Source: Paramecium octaurelia (taxonomy: Eukaryota; Ciliophora; Oligohymenophorea; Peniculida; Parameciidae). From it: a DNA stretch of 64,000 nucleotides. The notes below the pieces were generated by a model that ran no database searches, had not been told where the DNA came from, and worked only from the letters and a program-made list of their open reading frames with translations. Every line of letters starts with the position of its first letter. The stretch's first letter is position 1. The DNA lies in NCBI GenBank assembly GCA_905182995.1, contig CAJJDP010000033.1:283685-347684 (forward strand), given 5' to 3'. The position numbers and the translations under genes were made by a program. Positions 11,172-22,235 of this stretch are shown here, one piece after another.

Positions 11172-12486
11172 TTTTTATTTTTATTTCAATTATTAAATGT
11201 TTAAAATTTAATAAAAAGTACATAATTGAAATTTTTTAAGGTTTTAACTTTTCACTTTTATCATGTAAGTCTGTTCTTTATAAAGTAATTGATGTGTTAA
11301 AATAAATTTATTTTTAAAAATTGAACTTCCTATTTGAATTACATATTGAATAAATAAAGAAAGTATTAAAACATTCTGAATGATCATTAAAGATAAAAAG
11401 AAATGAGGTTAATAGAGAGAAAGTAGCATAAATTAGGTTCAAATATGAGAATAATTTGAATATATAATCATACTAATAAGATATAATTCGTTCTGTATTT
11501 GTCTACAGAAATCATTTTGAGTGAGTTTAGAATACTGTTAGATATTAATCTATCATAATCTTTTAATTTTCAATTCCATTTTTCATTTCTCTCATAAATT
11601 TATTTACTCATCTTCCAAAGAATGAGCATTCAATCCATGAAAAATTAGGTTTATTTTTGATTGTATCTAATTTTGAGGTATTAATGCATCTTGAAGACAG
11701 TGCTTGAAGATATTAGTTACTTTATTTAATTAATTGCTCCATTAGGTTTCAATTTAATCAAATCTAACAATAGCATCGTTTGAATTGATTTCAGTAGAAA
11801 TCATAATATATAAATTAATTTATGAAGTACTCAATACAAGGAAGGTATATTCTATACAAGGATCAATTAATTAATGGATATATATGCATTGAGGATGGGT
11901 TAATCAAACACATTTTAGAGTCATAAGACGAATTGATAATATAATAATACCCTATAAAATATGTCTACGAGAATCAGATTATCATGGCAGCTGCTATTGA
12001 TACTAATGTGTCTCTTAGTATATGGGATCATATTGAAGACTTCACCAAGTAAGAGTTACTTTGAATAGATTGGCTATCATAGGTGGAGTTTCCCTTATTA
12101 TTAACAAACCCTTTGTTTTTGATATGGAGTTGAGTTCCAAGGAGACTTACGCGAATCAGATTGAATAATTGAACTTAAGGTCCTAGACAGACTTTATTCA
12201 AATGGCCAAGTTGCAGAATTATTAGGATGTACTTTAATATGAATTATGACTTAAAGATAAATGGTTTGTTGAAATTGGGAGCATTTTGTTTTGACTGTCA
12301 TTTAGTGCCATCATATTCAGGAACATATTGCAAAGACAATGAGCAAATTATTTAAATAATTTAAAATCTACCAAGTAAATCATGCTTGTTTATCCACACT
12401 TAAAGTGCTTTAGATAAAGATTTGGGAATAACATCTCCATTCAGAAGCAAGCCTTTTAATGAGAGATTGGTGACTTCGTAATTAGA
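11172..12486. repeat. Duplicated block 1, right copy
   Basis: Second copy of 9856-11170, at an offset of exactly 1,316 nt. This copy continues without a break into the rest of the amidohydrolase-like gene. Confidence 0.95.
11592..11804 (-). CDS. Small hypothetical protein (70 aa)
   Basis: An intronless frame from ATG at 11804 to TGA at 11592, open only in the ciliate code. The product begins MISTEINSNDAIVRFDQIETQ and is amphipathic and probably helical (QLNKVTNIFKHCLQDALIPQ). It lies head-to-head with the amidohydrolase-like gene, start codons 17 nt apart. No family recognised. Composition is more protein-like than chance translation of this AT-rich DNA, but an open frame of this length is not rare when only TGA stops. 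Confidence 0.5.
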
Positions 12487-14087
12487 ATTGGTTGATACAG
12501 ATGGAATATCTGGGTCATGTACAAGTGATGACGAAAGTATATAAAATAACGATCTTGGATTCCGATCATAGATTGATTATTTAAATGAGAGTAACTCTCC
12601 AATAAAAGAAATAGGTAATATATAAAGTTATTTTATATTTAGTTAAAAAATATAAAAATTCAGACGAAAACAGAGTATCAGATTTTGATGAACAGAATGA
12701 TATTCCCTCCTCTCCAAAATTATAAAGCAATATTTTTAAGTATAAGTCTAAATAAGTAACTGAATAATCATAATTATCATTAATAAGTAGAGCTGAATTA
12801 ATTACATACTAAAGAACTCCCAAAATGGAATAGAACTATAAGTTTCCAAATGAAGAAGAATCCGATAATTAATTGGATCAAAATAAATCTGATAATAATA
12901 CAGTTACTGAAAATGTTTAAGTAATATAGGAGCAAGAATCACCTTTAAGTTTAATGAAGGATTAACAAGAATCCACGAGAAAGAACACTCCTTAAATGTC
13001 TATTTAATCATCCGATCTATCTTCCCCTGATAGTTCTTCTTTGAAATCCTTACATAGGATCAGATCAAGAGCCCAAACTACTTAGGGTTTACTGTATAGA
13101 AGATAATCGAAGAATGGATTTTCATTGGTTTTACATTAAGTTGAAAACAAGTAGAGTTAAAAAATGCATTTCAATTTTTCAGAATCGAGACCGAAATAAA
13201 ATAATAATAATAATAGATTCAATAGGGATTACTTATGTTTTCTAGCATTTAGACCTGCGATTTGGGAGAAATTAGCTATCAATAGGGTAAAGAAGGCACT
13301 CAAATACTAATTTAAGTGCAATGTCATATTGAATGGATATTCGTCCTCCTTTGCTTTAGTTGAGATTAAAGAAATGATCAATACTCAAATTTATAGTGAC
13401 ATATCTTATCCTTATTTATTATTGGATAGTGAAGATATTTAGGATGGTGTTACTAAATACAAGTCGGATCCTCCAATTAGATAGAAATATGATAAATAAC
13501 TATTATAGAAAGCAGTACTGCAGAATAATTGGATTAGTAGTATTTCTAGTTCCCATTTGTATGTTAATGAGACATTCAAGTTTGTGGAGGCAGGAGATTT
13601 TAGAAGAGCAGTTGGAGGCTTGTGTAGTTTGGGTTGCACTTATTAAGCTTTGTGGACCTTATTGTTTTGCAAGAAGAACCAAGATCCAAATTTCATTAAA
13701 CAGGTTTTTCAGAAGAAAGATATGAATAATATAAGATACAAAAGGATGGTTGAGAAACTAGTTTAATTATAGCAATTGGTGTCATCTGGACCAGCCTAAT
13801 ATTTAAATTTATAAAATCGAGGCAGTATAGATATTGGTAAGGTTGCTGATTTGGTGGTTTTCGATCCCTTGAAAGCATGGAAATTCAACTTCGATAGAAT
13901 TAACCATCAATTTGCATTTTCAATCGATGAACATATTTTCAAGAATAAATTATTTTTAGGATCAGTTGATTATGTTTTTATTTAAGGTAAATATATATAT
14001 ATATATAATTTAGGATAATTGATTCTTAGTCAAAATAATTAAATAATCACTATTTGTAATCGGAAAGGATAACAAATTTTCATATGA
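11822..14087 (+). CDS. Degenerate amidohydrolase (allantoinase/dihydroorotase-like) with a low-complexity insert
   Basis: About 720 residues after removing introns 12049-12068, 12229-12256, 12615-12642 and 13987-14013. The N-terminus (GRYILYKDQLINGYICIEDG) is the first beta-sandwich part of cyclic amidohydrolases. The C-terminus RGSIDIGKVADLVVFDPLKAW, followed by HIFKNKLFLGSVDYVFIQG, matches the closing segment of allantoinases and dihydroorotases. The metal site is lost: where the family has a D-x-H-x-H strand, this protein has AAAIDTNVSLS, with no HxH. A Ser/Gln/Asn-rich insert of roughly 250 residues (about nt 12490-13190) splits the barrel. It is probably a non-catalytic pseudoenzyme. Alternatives are a very divergent active member or a binding scaffold. 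Confidence 0.72.
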
Positions 14088-14165
14088 TTAGTTAAAAATA
14101 TTACTTAATAAACAATATTGTTTTTATAATAATTCCATATAATGATTATTTGCATAAATCTAAAA

Positions 14166-14753
14166 TCACAAACATGATAACATAAGGCATTGTTTGATTT
14201 CCTTTGCCTTAGTATCAGTGAAGGATTTTGAATCCAAACATTTCCTTGTGTTAGCGACATCATTCTTGCTAATATGAGTTTCACAATCAGCAATCATATT
14301 TAATTATTCTTCGCATTATTGTGAGCAATTCTTCGACTAAATCCAACACTTAGAAGAGTCTAAGAGGGCATCTGAGAAGCACTCAGAAACATTTGAAAAA
14401 AGTTTAATATGATTTAATTTCCCTTGCATTATGTTACATTGTCTAACTAAACAATCAAACAAATCTTTATTATACATTTTATATTTACCTGACAATAATG
14501 CGTTACTAATTTAAGCGAAACCCATATTCACACAATAGCTTTCATAAATTGAACTACCCCCTTGGATTACGCAATTTCTAAAAAGGTCATCAAATTAATT
14601 ATTGCAATCAATATCATCAAAACATTTTGTGTATTGATTTTTACATTTTGAGGTTGAAGACAATGATTACGTTATACAGGTTCTCACTTAATCATGTGTG
14701 TCTTTACTGTTGATTAATATGAAAAGTGTTGCAATTATAAAATAAATTTTCAT
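14166..14753 (-). CDS. Secreted cysteine-rich protein
   Basis: A single-exon gene of 195 codons. It starts with a clear signal peptide (MKIYFIIATLFILINSKD) and carries 16 cysteines spread along the mature part, often in pairs such as CKNQYTKC, CWIQSKNCSQQC and the terminal CLMLSC. This suggests a disulphide-bonded extracellular or secretory-granule protein. No known domain is recognised. The start is fixed by the signal peptide. It lies only 10 nt from the divergent start of the next gene, so the two must share regulatory sequence that partly overlaps coding DNA. Confidence 0.75.
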
Positions 14754-14763
14754 TTTATTATTA

Positions 14764-15697
14764 ATGGGTTCTTGTAATTCTTGCAATAAATATGAATAGG
14801 CTCTCTCAAATTAAGAATTATAAGACGGAACAAATTCGACACAATAAGTTAAGAAAATTGAATAATTGAGAGATAAACCTAAGAAGAATGATTATGAGGA
14901 CTATCCTGTTGCTGATGAAAGTTGTCTAGAAAATAGCTCTTAACTACCAATTTTTATTAAATAAAAAGAGATCAGAGACAATCTAGTTTAAGAAAGAATG
15001 AACAGATTCATGAAAGATATTGAAGAGGAAGTAAAATATCGAATAAAGTAGATGTAGAATATATAGATGATTACCTAGATAACAAGAAGAGTAGATCTAA
15101 ATTGAAAATGCGTAATAAAATTAGTTATGGTCAAAGTCACTCAAAAATTAATAAAAGGATTCATCTGTTTCCAACAATGAACACCTCCATCAAACTATTT
15201 CATTTTAAAACTCTTAAAATTTTCAAACACTCCGAAATATTCCTGGTAAAACTTACTTACCTAAATAATTCTCATAATTTGCACCAAAAAAAGACAGCGA
15301 AACCAATACTCTAAATTCATAGATGAGTTTAACAATGAATTCTTTAAAAACTAAGACTGCATCAAATAAAAATAAATTCATCTCTATTCTTAAAGAAAAT
15401 GAAAAAAGTTCTCAAGCAAGTTTAGGGAGTCTTAATGAGAACAAAGAGCCTTCTCTCTCTTAAGAAATGTAATTCAGCGATAATTAACCTGAGCTTTTTT
15501 CAAGTAACGCTAGTAAAGAAAGAAGTTCAAGGAGCATTCTAAAAAATAGTTAAAGGTTCTTAAGTCTTGAAAGAAATTTGTCTTTAAAATCCACCTGTAC
15601 AAATTTAAAGTAAAAAAAAGTGTCTTTCTCATAAGATACTAAATATTTTACAACAAGAGGACTCAAAAGAAATCCTACAACCTTATTTAACTAATGA
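14764..15697 (+). CDS. Putative N-myristoylated Ser/Gln-rich protein
   Basis: The N-terminus MGSCNSCNKYE has the Gly2-x-x-x-Ser pattern of N-myristoylation, with two nearby Cys that could be palmitoylated, so membrane anchoring is likely. One intron (15054-15078, 25 nt) is needed to reach the long 3' exon; a longer 31-nt donor choice nearby would give the same frame. The remaining ~290 residues are hydrophilic and Ser/Asn/Lys-rich, with phosphorylation-type patches (KERSSRSILKNSQRFLSLER), ending KRNPTTLFNQ before TGA. No domain recognised. It is divergent from the secreted Cys-rich gene. Confidence 0.7.
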
Positions 15698-16300
15698 AAT
15701 TCCCTTTCAACTATCATGATCATATTTTGTAAACTAATTATTATTACATCAATTAATTTTAATCTTAAAAATAAGAATATTAAAATGTCCTCTTAGATCG
15801 CGCTAAATTGTGCCACAATTCTGATTCAGCTTTTTTTGACATTCTAACACAACTCCTATTAATTACTTATATAAGTAATATTAATTAACTATGAGAAATG
15901 ATAAAATTCCTAAAACTAACCTTTAATTGAATTAATCATATATTACGAAGATATATTATAGATAAATATTCTTATTTGATTACTTCAACAAATTATTTTT
16001 TGGAATATTATTTTTAAAAGTTGCTTGTTCTCTAAAGGAGTTTTTTATTCAATAATCTTGCATTAATCTAATGTTCTAATTATAAGTGTGAGATCTAAAT
16101 TAATTAGTTACATCTAATCCAAAAATCAGGGAAGACTGAAGTTTAAATTTTGAAAAAAATTACCTTAAATTTAAATTTGAAGATAGATAATTGAGGATTG
16201 CCAAGTAATTTGGAGATAGTAATTTTACTAATTTTCAGGAATCCGCAATACTAGATGATGTTATAATACTACTGATCATTTTATTTTAATAATAATAAAA
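15698..16300. other. Intergenic, no gene seen
   Basis: About 600 nt of AT-rich DNA between two plus-strand genes, with TGA in all frames at short intervals. I see no RNA gene or repeat in it. Confidence 0.6.
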
Positions 16301-18799
16301 ATGATTAATCAACGTTCTTAAGGTCCTCTAAGGGGTTAACACTTTAGATAGGCTAACTTAACATAAATAGGAACTAAAATAATTGATCAAAAAAGTGAAT
16401 CAATTTATGTAGATTCTGAGGTTTCCTTAAAAAAGCGTAAAAGCAAAAGCCCACTAGAAGTAACGAGAGGATTATACAAATCATAAACTTATAAGGAGAT
16501 TTGTCCATAAGACTCGTTTAAGGAGCCTGATAGATTTGATTCTCCTTTAGATTAATCTTTGAATTAACCTTTAAAAATCACATTTAAAGTTTCTGGGGCG
16601 GTCCTTAGATTTAATGCTCATCAAGTGATTAGAATATTTATTCAAAAACTGTTGTATTATTTGAGGGTCTAAAGACAACATTAAAGTAAGATGAAATGCT
16701 TTGAAAAGATTATTGAGGATAAAGGTAGTAACACACAGATCGAAGAGCAAGAGATTAAGAAATCATATAATTGGAGCCTACTTAAGAAAGACTCCTATGA
16801 AAAAATGCTATTAAATTTGATTTTAATAATGATTCTATTGGCATATTGTGTCGTAGCCCCTATTTTCAATATGAGATTTGAGCCTATTCTGATATTTAGT
16901 AAGAGATTTTATTAAAATTAGTCTTTATTTATTCATCCTACAAAGTGGTTGATTATAAATAATGGAATACTCTTGATATTTTGATAATTGGAATAAATGT
17001 AGGTAGTTTATTCAACAAAGTATTTCTATTTATGAATATTATAAATATGATAAAAGTGTATTAGATTATGTAAAGTTTAAATGTATTGACTTCAAAAAAG
17101 CTTTTAAGATTCATCAATTCAATATTGATAGTTGTAATTCATCTAAATAATAGTGTCCATTTTTGGTAATTCTAATTAGAGAATGAATAAACTTACGATA
17201 TTTTATTAGGATAATAGATATAATTATTTTTTAATTTGGAACTACAAACACATGAAGATTAAAATATATACTATGTTTCTTTAAATAGAATTATGAGTCT
17301 CTTGATTTTGTTATACTTTACATAGCAATTCTTTACGTACATGAAAATATCAGATGAAATGATAAAAAAAGAAGAGTTTTTTGAACTATTACTTAGCAAA
17401 AACACTATGAATAAATAGCCTTTTAGAAATTAACATTAAGTTAGGTAATTATTGTGGTCTGAAGTGGAAAATCAGAAATATTAAGAATCCTATTTAAGTT
17501 AGATTGACTTCAATTTACCAAAAGAATTGAGAAAATCTCTTAATATTCATAGTTATTTGGATATCATTTAAAAGTCTAAATTTATAAAACAAAAATTCAC
17601 TGAATCTTTTTAGAAGAATCTATCTGAATTTGTAAAGGAATAAACAATAGAAGAAGGGGAAATCATACAATAACAAAACTAAAGAGTAAATAAATTAATA
17701 TTCATAATGGAAGGTGAAGTCACCTTACAAATTAATCAAAAGAGAGTATAAGTATTGAAAAAATTAAACATAGTGAATTAATATGAATTTTTTGCTTGTT
17801 TGTCTTCTCCTTGTGAAATAACTACCTAATAAAGATGTAAGATATTAATAATAGATTATGAATCATTTAATGATTTGATTTCCATGCATGAGGAAGATTT
17901 TTAAAAATATAAAATGTGGTTAGACAAAATGTAAGTGTAACAAAGACGTTGTGTTTACAAAGTAAAAGATCATTATATGCTAGATTTGCTACATCTGCAT
18001 GGATAATCATGTGACTTCAATGTGCACTGGAGTATCTTACCAGCCTAATTATATGAAAATAATATCAAACAGTACCTACGCATAACCAAGTTCTAGAATT
18101 AAATTTAGAAGATTTGAAAGGAAACGAACGTCATCATTAGTTTAGCAGAATTTGGTAAGTATAACAGCGTTGAATTGGGCATAACAATTTAATTTGATAT
18201 CTAAAAATACAGAACTTATCGACTAATTCCTAGGTAAATAAGAGGGGGATGATGAATTTCAGCTATTCGCAAATGATGATGATCACACTTCCAAACATCA
18301 AACACAAACTTATACTCATTAATAAAGTGTAAGGTCACCCAAAACAAATAAAACAGGAATTACTGGGAGAGAGAGAGAAAGGGTTTATACGGATTCAAAT
18401 ATCAACAGGACTTTGACTATTAGAACCTTAAAAGCATCTGAAAATAATACTTCGAGATTAAAACAGAATAATAATAATGACTCAATTGTAATAAGTAATT
18501 CCCCTTCGCCAATCTAATAATAGAATAAAACTACTTTAATGTTATTCACAAAAGAATAAATTAAGAGATAATCCAATATGGGTAGCAGTTTTACCATCGA
18601 GAGAGCTTTAGATAAAAAATCATCTATACATTCTTAAAAGCAACTTCCTCAATCAACTAGTATATTGCAAAGTAAGGAGGTTATACAATAATTGCAGAGT
18701 AATATCGGAAGTCCACATATGTACACCACATCAGTAAGGATGAATTAAAATGATGTCAGTTTGAATTTAAGGAGATCCGATTCACAACCAATTGTATGA
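16301..18799 (+). CDS. Cyclic-nucleotide-gated-channel-like protein without a recognisable pore filter
   Basis: About 818 residues with introns 16899-16921 (23 nt) and 18090-18108 (19 nt). The architecture is that of EAG/CNG channels: hydrophobic S1 (MLLNLILIMILLAYCVVAPIF), S2/S3-like segments (SSYKVVDYK...TLDILIIGINV), an S5/S6 region, then a C-linker (RQLLWSEVENQKYQESYLSQ...LPKELRKSLN). A cyclic-nucleotide-binding fold follows (TIEEGEIIQ...LIFIMEGEVTL). No GYG or similar filter appears between the last two helices (ILLGQQIQLFFNLELQTHE instead), and the S4 charges are weak. The CNBD lacks the FGE-x-A...R phosphate-binding motif. The ~270-residue C-terminus is Ser/Asn-rich and disordered. Likely a regulatory or non-conducting family member. 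The next gene also binds cyclic nucleotides. Confidence 0.75.
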
Positions 18800-19020
18800 T
18801 ATTTGCATATATAGATAGTTATCTGAATTGATTGCTTCTGCGAGATAATTGATTTTGATAAAAGAATTCGAGAATATGTAAATTTTTGAATGGTACTTTC
18901 CAAATCATAATTTTAATAAGGTTATTGAGAGATTTTAAAATTATCTAAGTAAACAATTCAATAATAGATGAGTTTGACTTATTAATATCAATAATATATA
19001 ATCACATACTTTCTAAATTA

Positions 19021-20681
19021 ATGAGAGCTAATAATCGTCTGGCATCTGTAATAGGAAATTTACGCGAAATAAAGGAAACCAATGTAAAACTGACAAACTA
19101 AAATAGCTTTTATTTAAAGTTACAAACACTTTCTAAAAAACAATTAATGAGGATGCTGATATGATTAGACAGAGATGCTTACAAATTTTGACTGTAGAAC
19201 CAGACAAAAGATCCATAATATAAGCTAAATATGTCCAAAAATATTTTGAGAGAGATTTTGCCTATTTTTCGTAATATTACAAATAATTCTAGGAAAATAA
19301 GAGGACAATTGCCTGATGATCTTTACATTAGAATTTTCAAAGATTTATCAATTGAAAAAAGTGATGCAGCAGAAGTTGTATTTAATATGGGCGATATTGG
19401 ACGAAAAATGTACTTTATCATGGAAGGAGAAGTAGCCATTCTAATTCCATAGTAAGAATAATAACATCACAATAATCATCATCACCAGAGAAGTAAGCTT
19501 TCATCCTAGTTGTAGAATCATTGACAGTCAAAAAATTTGATGATTTATTGAAACACAAGTATGCACATTATACATTAATTGCGATTAAAAGCAAAAATGA
19601 CTACTTTGGGGAAATTGCAATTGAATAGAGAATTCCTAGAACAGCTTCAGTTGTAGCCAAAACTGATTGTACTTTTGCTACATTGAGTTATGATTCATAT
19701 TAGAAAGTACTCGGACAATATTAAGAAAAAATCTTAGAGGAAAAATTATAATTCATTAAAAGAACACCGCCATTCAAAAATTGGAGCTAATCAGGTTAAT
19801 CAGTTCTATTGCATAGTTGCTAGGAAGTCAGTTTTGAGGCTGGATCTTTCATTTATAAAAGAGGATAGAAAGGAGATACAGTATATATAATTAAGGAGGG
19901 AGAAGTACTTATAGAGAGATGGGAGAAATAATAATCAGTAACTTAAGAAGGGGATATTTATTCAAAGAGGAATATAATAGTTCTTGGATTATACTCCACT
20001 GGATAGATATTTGGAGATTATGAAGTCTACTAAACTAATATGAAATGCAGATATCTCACAAGAGTGACATAAGCCAAAGCTAGAGTGAAAACTACTGTTT
20101 TAGCATTATCAATATCATAATATATTGATAATATGAGGTTGAATGAACGTGATGCTTGGATCAGAGACTATTTTGAATAAAAATTTAGCAAAAAATGGTT
20201 GAACAAACCAGAAATCTAAAGACAATATGACAGTAAGAGTCCGATTCCATAAAGCAATAAATAATACATCAAAAGTAAAGAAGATGGAAGATAAGCATAT
20301 AAAGTCTCTTTATCAAATAATTATTTTGAAGAATTAGACTTAGATAGTAAGAAGGATTCTAAGGATTTATAGTTGTTGTCTCCGACTTAATTGCATTCTT
20401 AAAGCAAAAGCAATAAAACCATAAGAAAGTTTTTGAACTTATAAGGAAATTTGTTTAAGACTTAATAAAACTATGAAGCACCTTCAATGGATGTCATTAT
20501 CAGACAACTTAAAAACAAGGTCATTAAGAACAGAGACAACTTAACCAGCGAATCCAATGCTGATATTTCACAGAGTAAATTGTATTCTGTAAAGAAACAC
20601 AGTGCTCCTAAACTTAAAATTGGTTTATCATTTAAATCATTTAGAGAAGGAGAACGTAATAAGTCTAAATTTTTAGACTGA
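19021..20681 (+). CDS. Tandem cyclic-nucleotide-binding-domain protein
   Basis: About 530 residues with introns 19084-19106, 19271-19292 and 19493-19515. The first CNBD has VVFNMGDIGRKMYFIMEGEVAI and an intact phosphate-binding cassette DYFGEIAIEQRIPRTASVV, with the key Glu and Arg. The second has SFIYKRGQKGDTVYIIKEGEV but a degenerate cassette (IFGDYEVYQTNMKCRYLTRV), so only the first probably binds ligand. A His/Gln/Asn run interrupts the first domain. The Ser/Lys-rich C-terminal tail resembles that of the upstream channel-like gene. No kinase domain. It may be a PKA-regulatory-like or orphan cyclic-nucleotide sensor. The open frame continues upstream of 19021 without an ATG, so the start is tentative. 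Confidence 0.8.
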
Positions 20682-20708
20682 TTTATTATTTCACTTTTAC
20701 TCTGAGTT

Positions 20709-20844
20709 TCACAATACATCATTTAATCCTTCTCCAAATCCTGAATTTGAATCATCATCATCTTCTTAAAATTCCTATTCTTCATTAGGTTATTATTATT
20801 ATTAAAGCTATTCCTATTCTTATTGATGTTGATCTTATTATTAA

Positions 20845-20886
<42 letters not shown>

Positions 20887-20891
20887 TAATC

Positions 20892-20941
<50 letters not shown>

Positions 20942-22087
20942 CTTCCTCTTTATTCTATTCCTTCTTTTAACCTTATTATTCTTCATTTTATGGCTAAGGC
21001 TATTTCTAATTTGAGATTTCTTAGTTTGATTAAATTGTTTTTTTCAAACAAATTAATGTTTTTCCCTCTGTCATATGAGATTTATAATAATCAATTGCCT
21101 ATTAAAATTAATCTAAAGTAAACTAAATAATACTAATATAGATTACTTCTTTTGCAATTTTAGTTTTCAATGAAGTCTTTATAAAATTCTTCAGCTTTTT
21201 TAAAGTCATAATCAATTCTAATTTGTTTTATTCTTTTAACCAAACATTTAAAAAGAATCTAGAATAATGTAAATACAATACCCCTAGATAGATTTCTTAT
21301 CTTTTAATAAATCATTAGCCTAAATTCCTCCAATTTACCAACTATCAAGAGTACCATACATCATCAGTGTGGATCCTTTAGGCATAATGTTTAAAATCTA
21401 TCCACTCTATTCTCCTCCGACAGCGTCAAAGTATATAGATGCTTAAGTGGCTTCACACATAATTTTTAATTGTTTAAGGAAGTCTGGATCATTTTGATTG
21501 ATAATTAATTCAGCCCCACATTCATATCTTAATTCATAAACTTATTCTTCTCTCCTAACAATGTTGATCACCTTTATGTTTCTTTCGTTAAATAGTCTAT
21601 TCATCATTTTTCCTAATTAGGAAGCACCTGGATTATTAATGACAGCCTTTGCATTATTTTTCTTGCAAAAATCCAGCATTCCTATAGCAGATAATGGATT
21701 CACAAATGAACAAGCAGCTTAGCTCGATTCCATGTCGTTGTCTAATTCTATACACAAATTTGTGTCTGCTATACAATATTCCCCATATGTTCCATATTCA
21801 TGATTTGTGTAAAATGCCACTCTTTTTCCAGACATACCCCAACTGGCCATTCCTCCCCCTGTCAATACTACTGTGCCAGAACCCTCAAATCCTGCAACAC
21901 AAGGAAATTGTTTATTCGATGAAGACTGTCCTAAAAGAAATTTAATGTCTGATGGATTGATTGGTGCATAATCCATTCTGATTAATAGTTGACCTTCTTC
22001 AACAGTTGGTATAGGAACTCTGTTGACATATGGTTTAGCATCTTTAGATTCTTTCCATAAGCAGCTCATAGTATTTGCATTCGACAT
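20709..22087 (-). CDS. Zinc-type alcohol dehydrogenase/quinone oxidoreductase with a polyglutamine tail
   Basis: The first ~330 residues are a medium-chain dehydrogenase/reductase of the quinone oxidoreductase type. Key segments are PTVEEGQLLIRMDYAPINPSD, FPCVAGFEGSGTV, FVNPLSAIGM, NPGASQLGKMMNRL (Rossmann-like turn), IYFDAVGGEQSG and a C-terminal AIDYYKSHMTEGKTLI. An intron (21259-21281, 23 nt) restores GFFLNVWLKEQ. The frame then runs on for about 120 residues through the trinucleotide tract, read as TAA = Gln: polyglutamine interrupted by Asp/His. It closes with EFQEDDDDSNSGFGEGLNDVL and TGA. The tail may drive aggregation or complex formation; that is inference. Its stop is 27 nt from the convergent CNBD gene. 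Confidence 0.85.
20845..20940. repeat. (ATT)n / (TAA)n microsatellite encoding polyglutamine
   Basis: About 95 nt of nearly pure ATT units with a few interruptions. On the minus strand, in the frame of the overlapping oxidoreductase gene, each unit is TAA, which ciliates read as glutamine. Confidence 0.9.
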
Positions 22088-22235
22088 TATATTTATAATT
22101 ATTAAATAAAGAAAACCATAGAATTAATTAATTTAATTGCATAAAGTTCATAATGAGTGTATGTATTTATATTTTATTAATAGTATAATATATCAAAATC
22201 CTATTTGATCAAATACAATATTAAATATTAATTGA

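Noticed and set aside
9856..12486. Tandem duplication as a real segmental duplication or mobile element
   Set aside because: No terminal inverted repeats or transposase, zero divergence, and a single N between copies that cut genes in half; the same pattern occurs three times.
20823..21014. Plus-strand polyleucine and minus-strand polyasparagine frames over the (ATT)n tract
   Set aside because: The same tract is in frame with the oxidoreductase gene as polyglutamine (TAA), which continues on both sides with sensible sequence; the other two readings are shadows.
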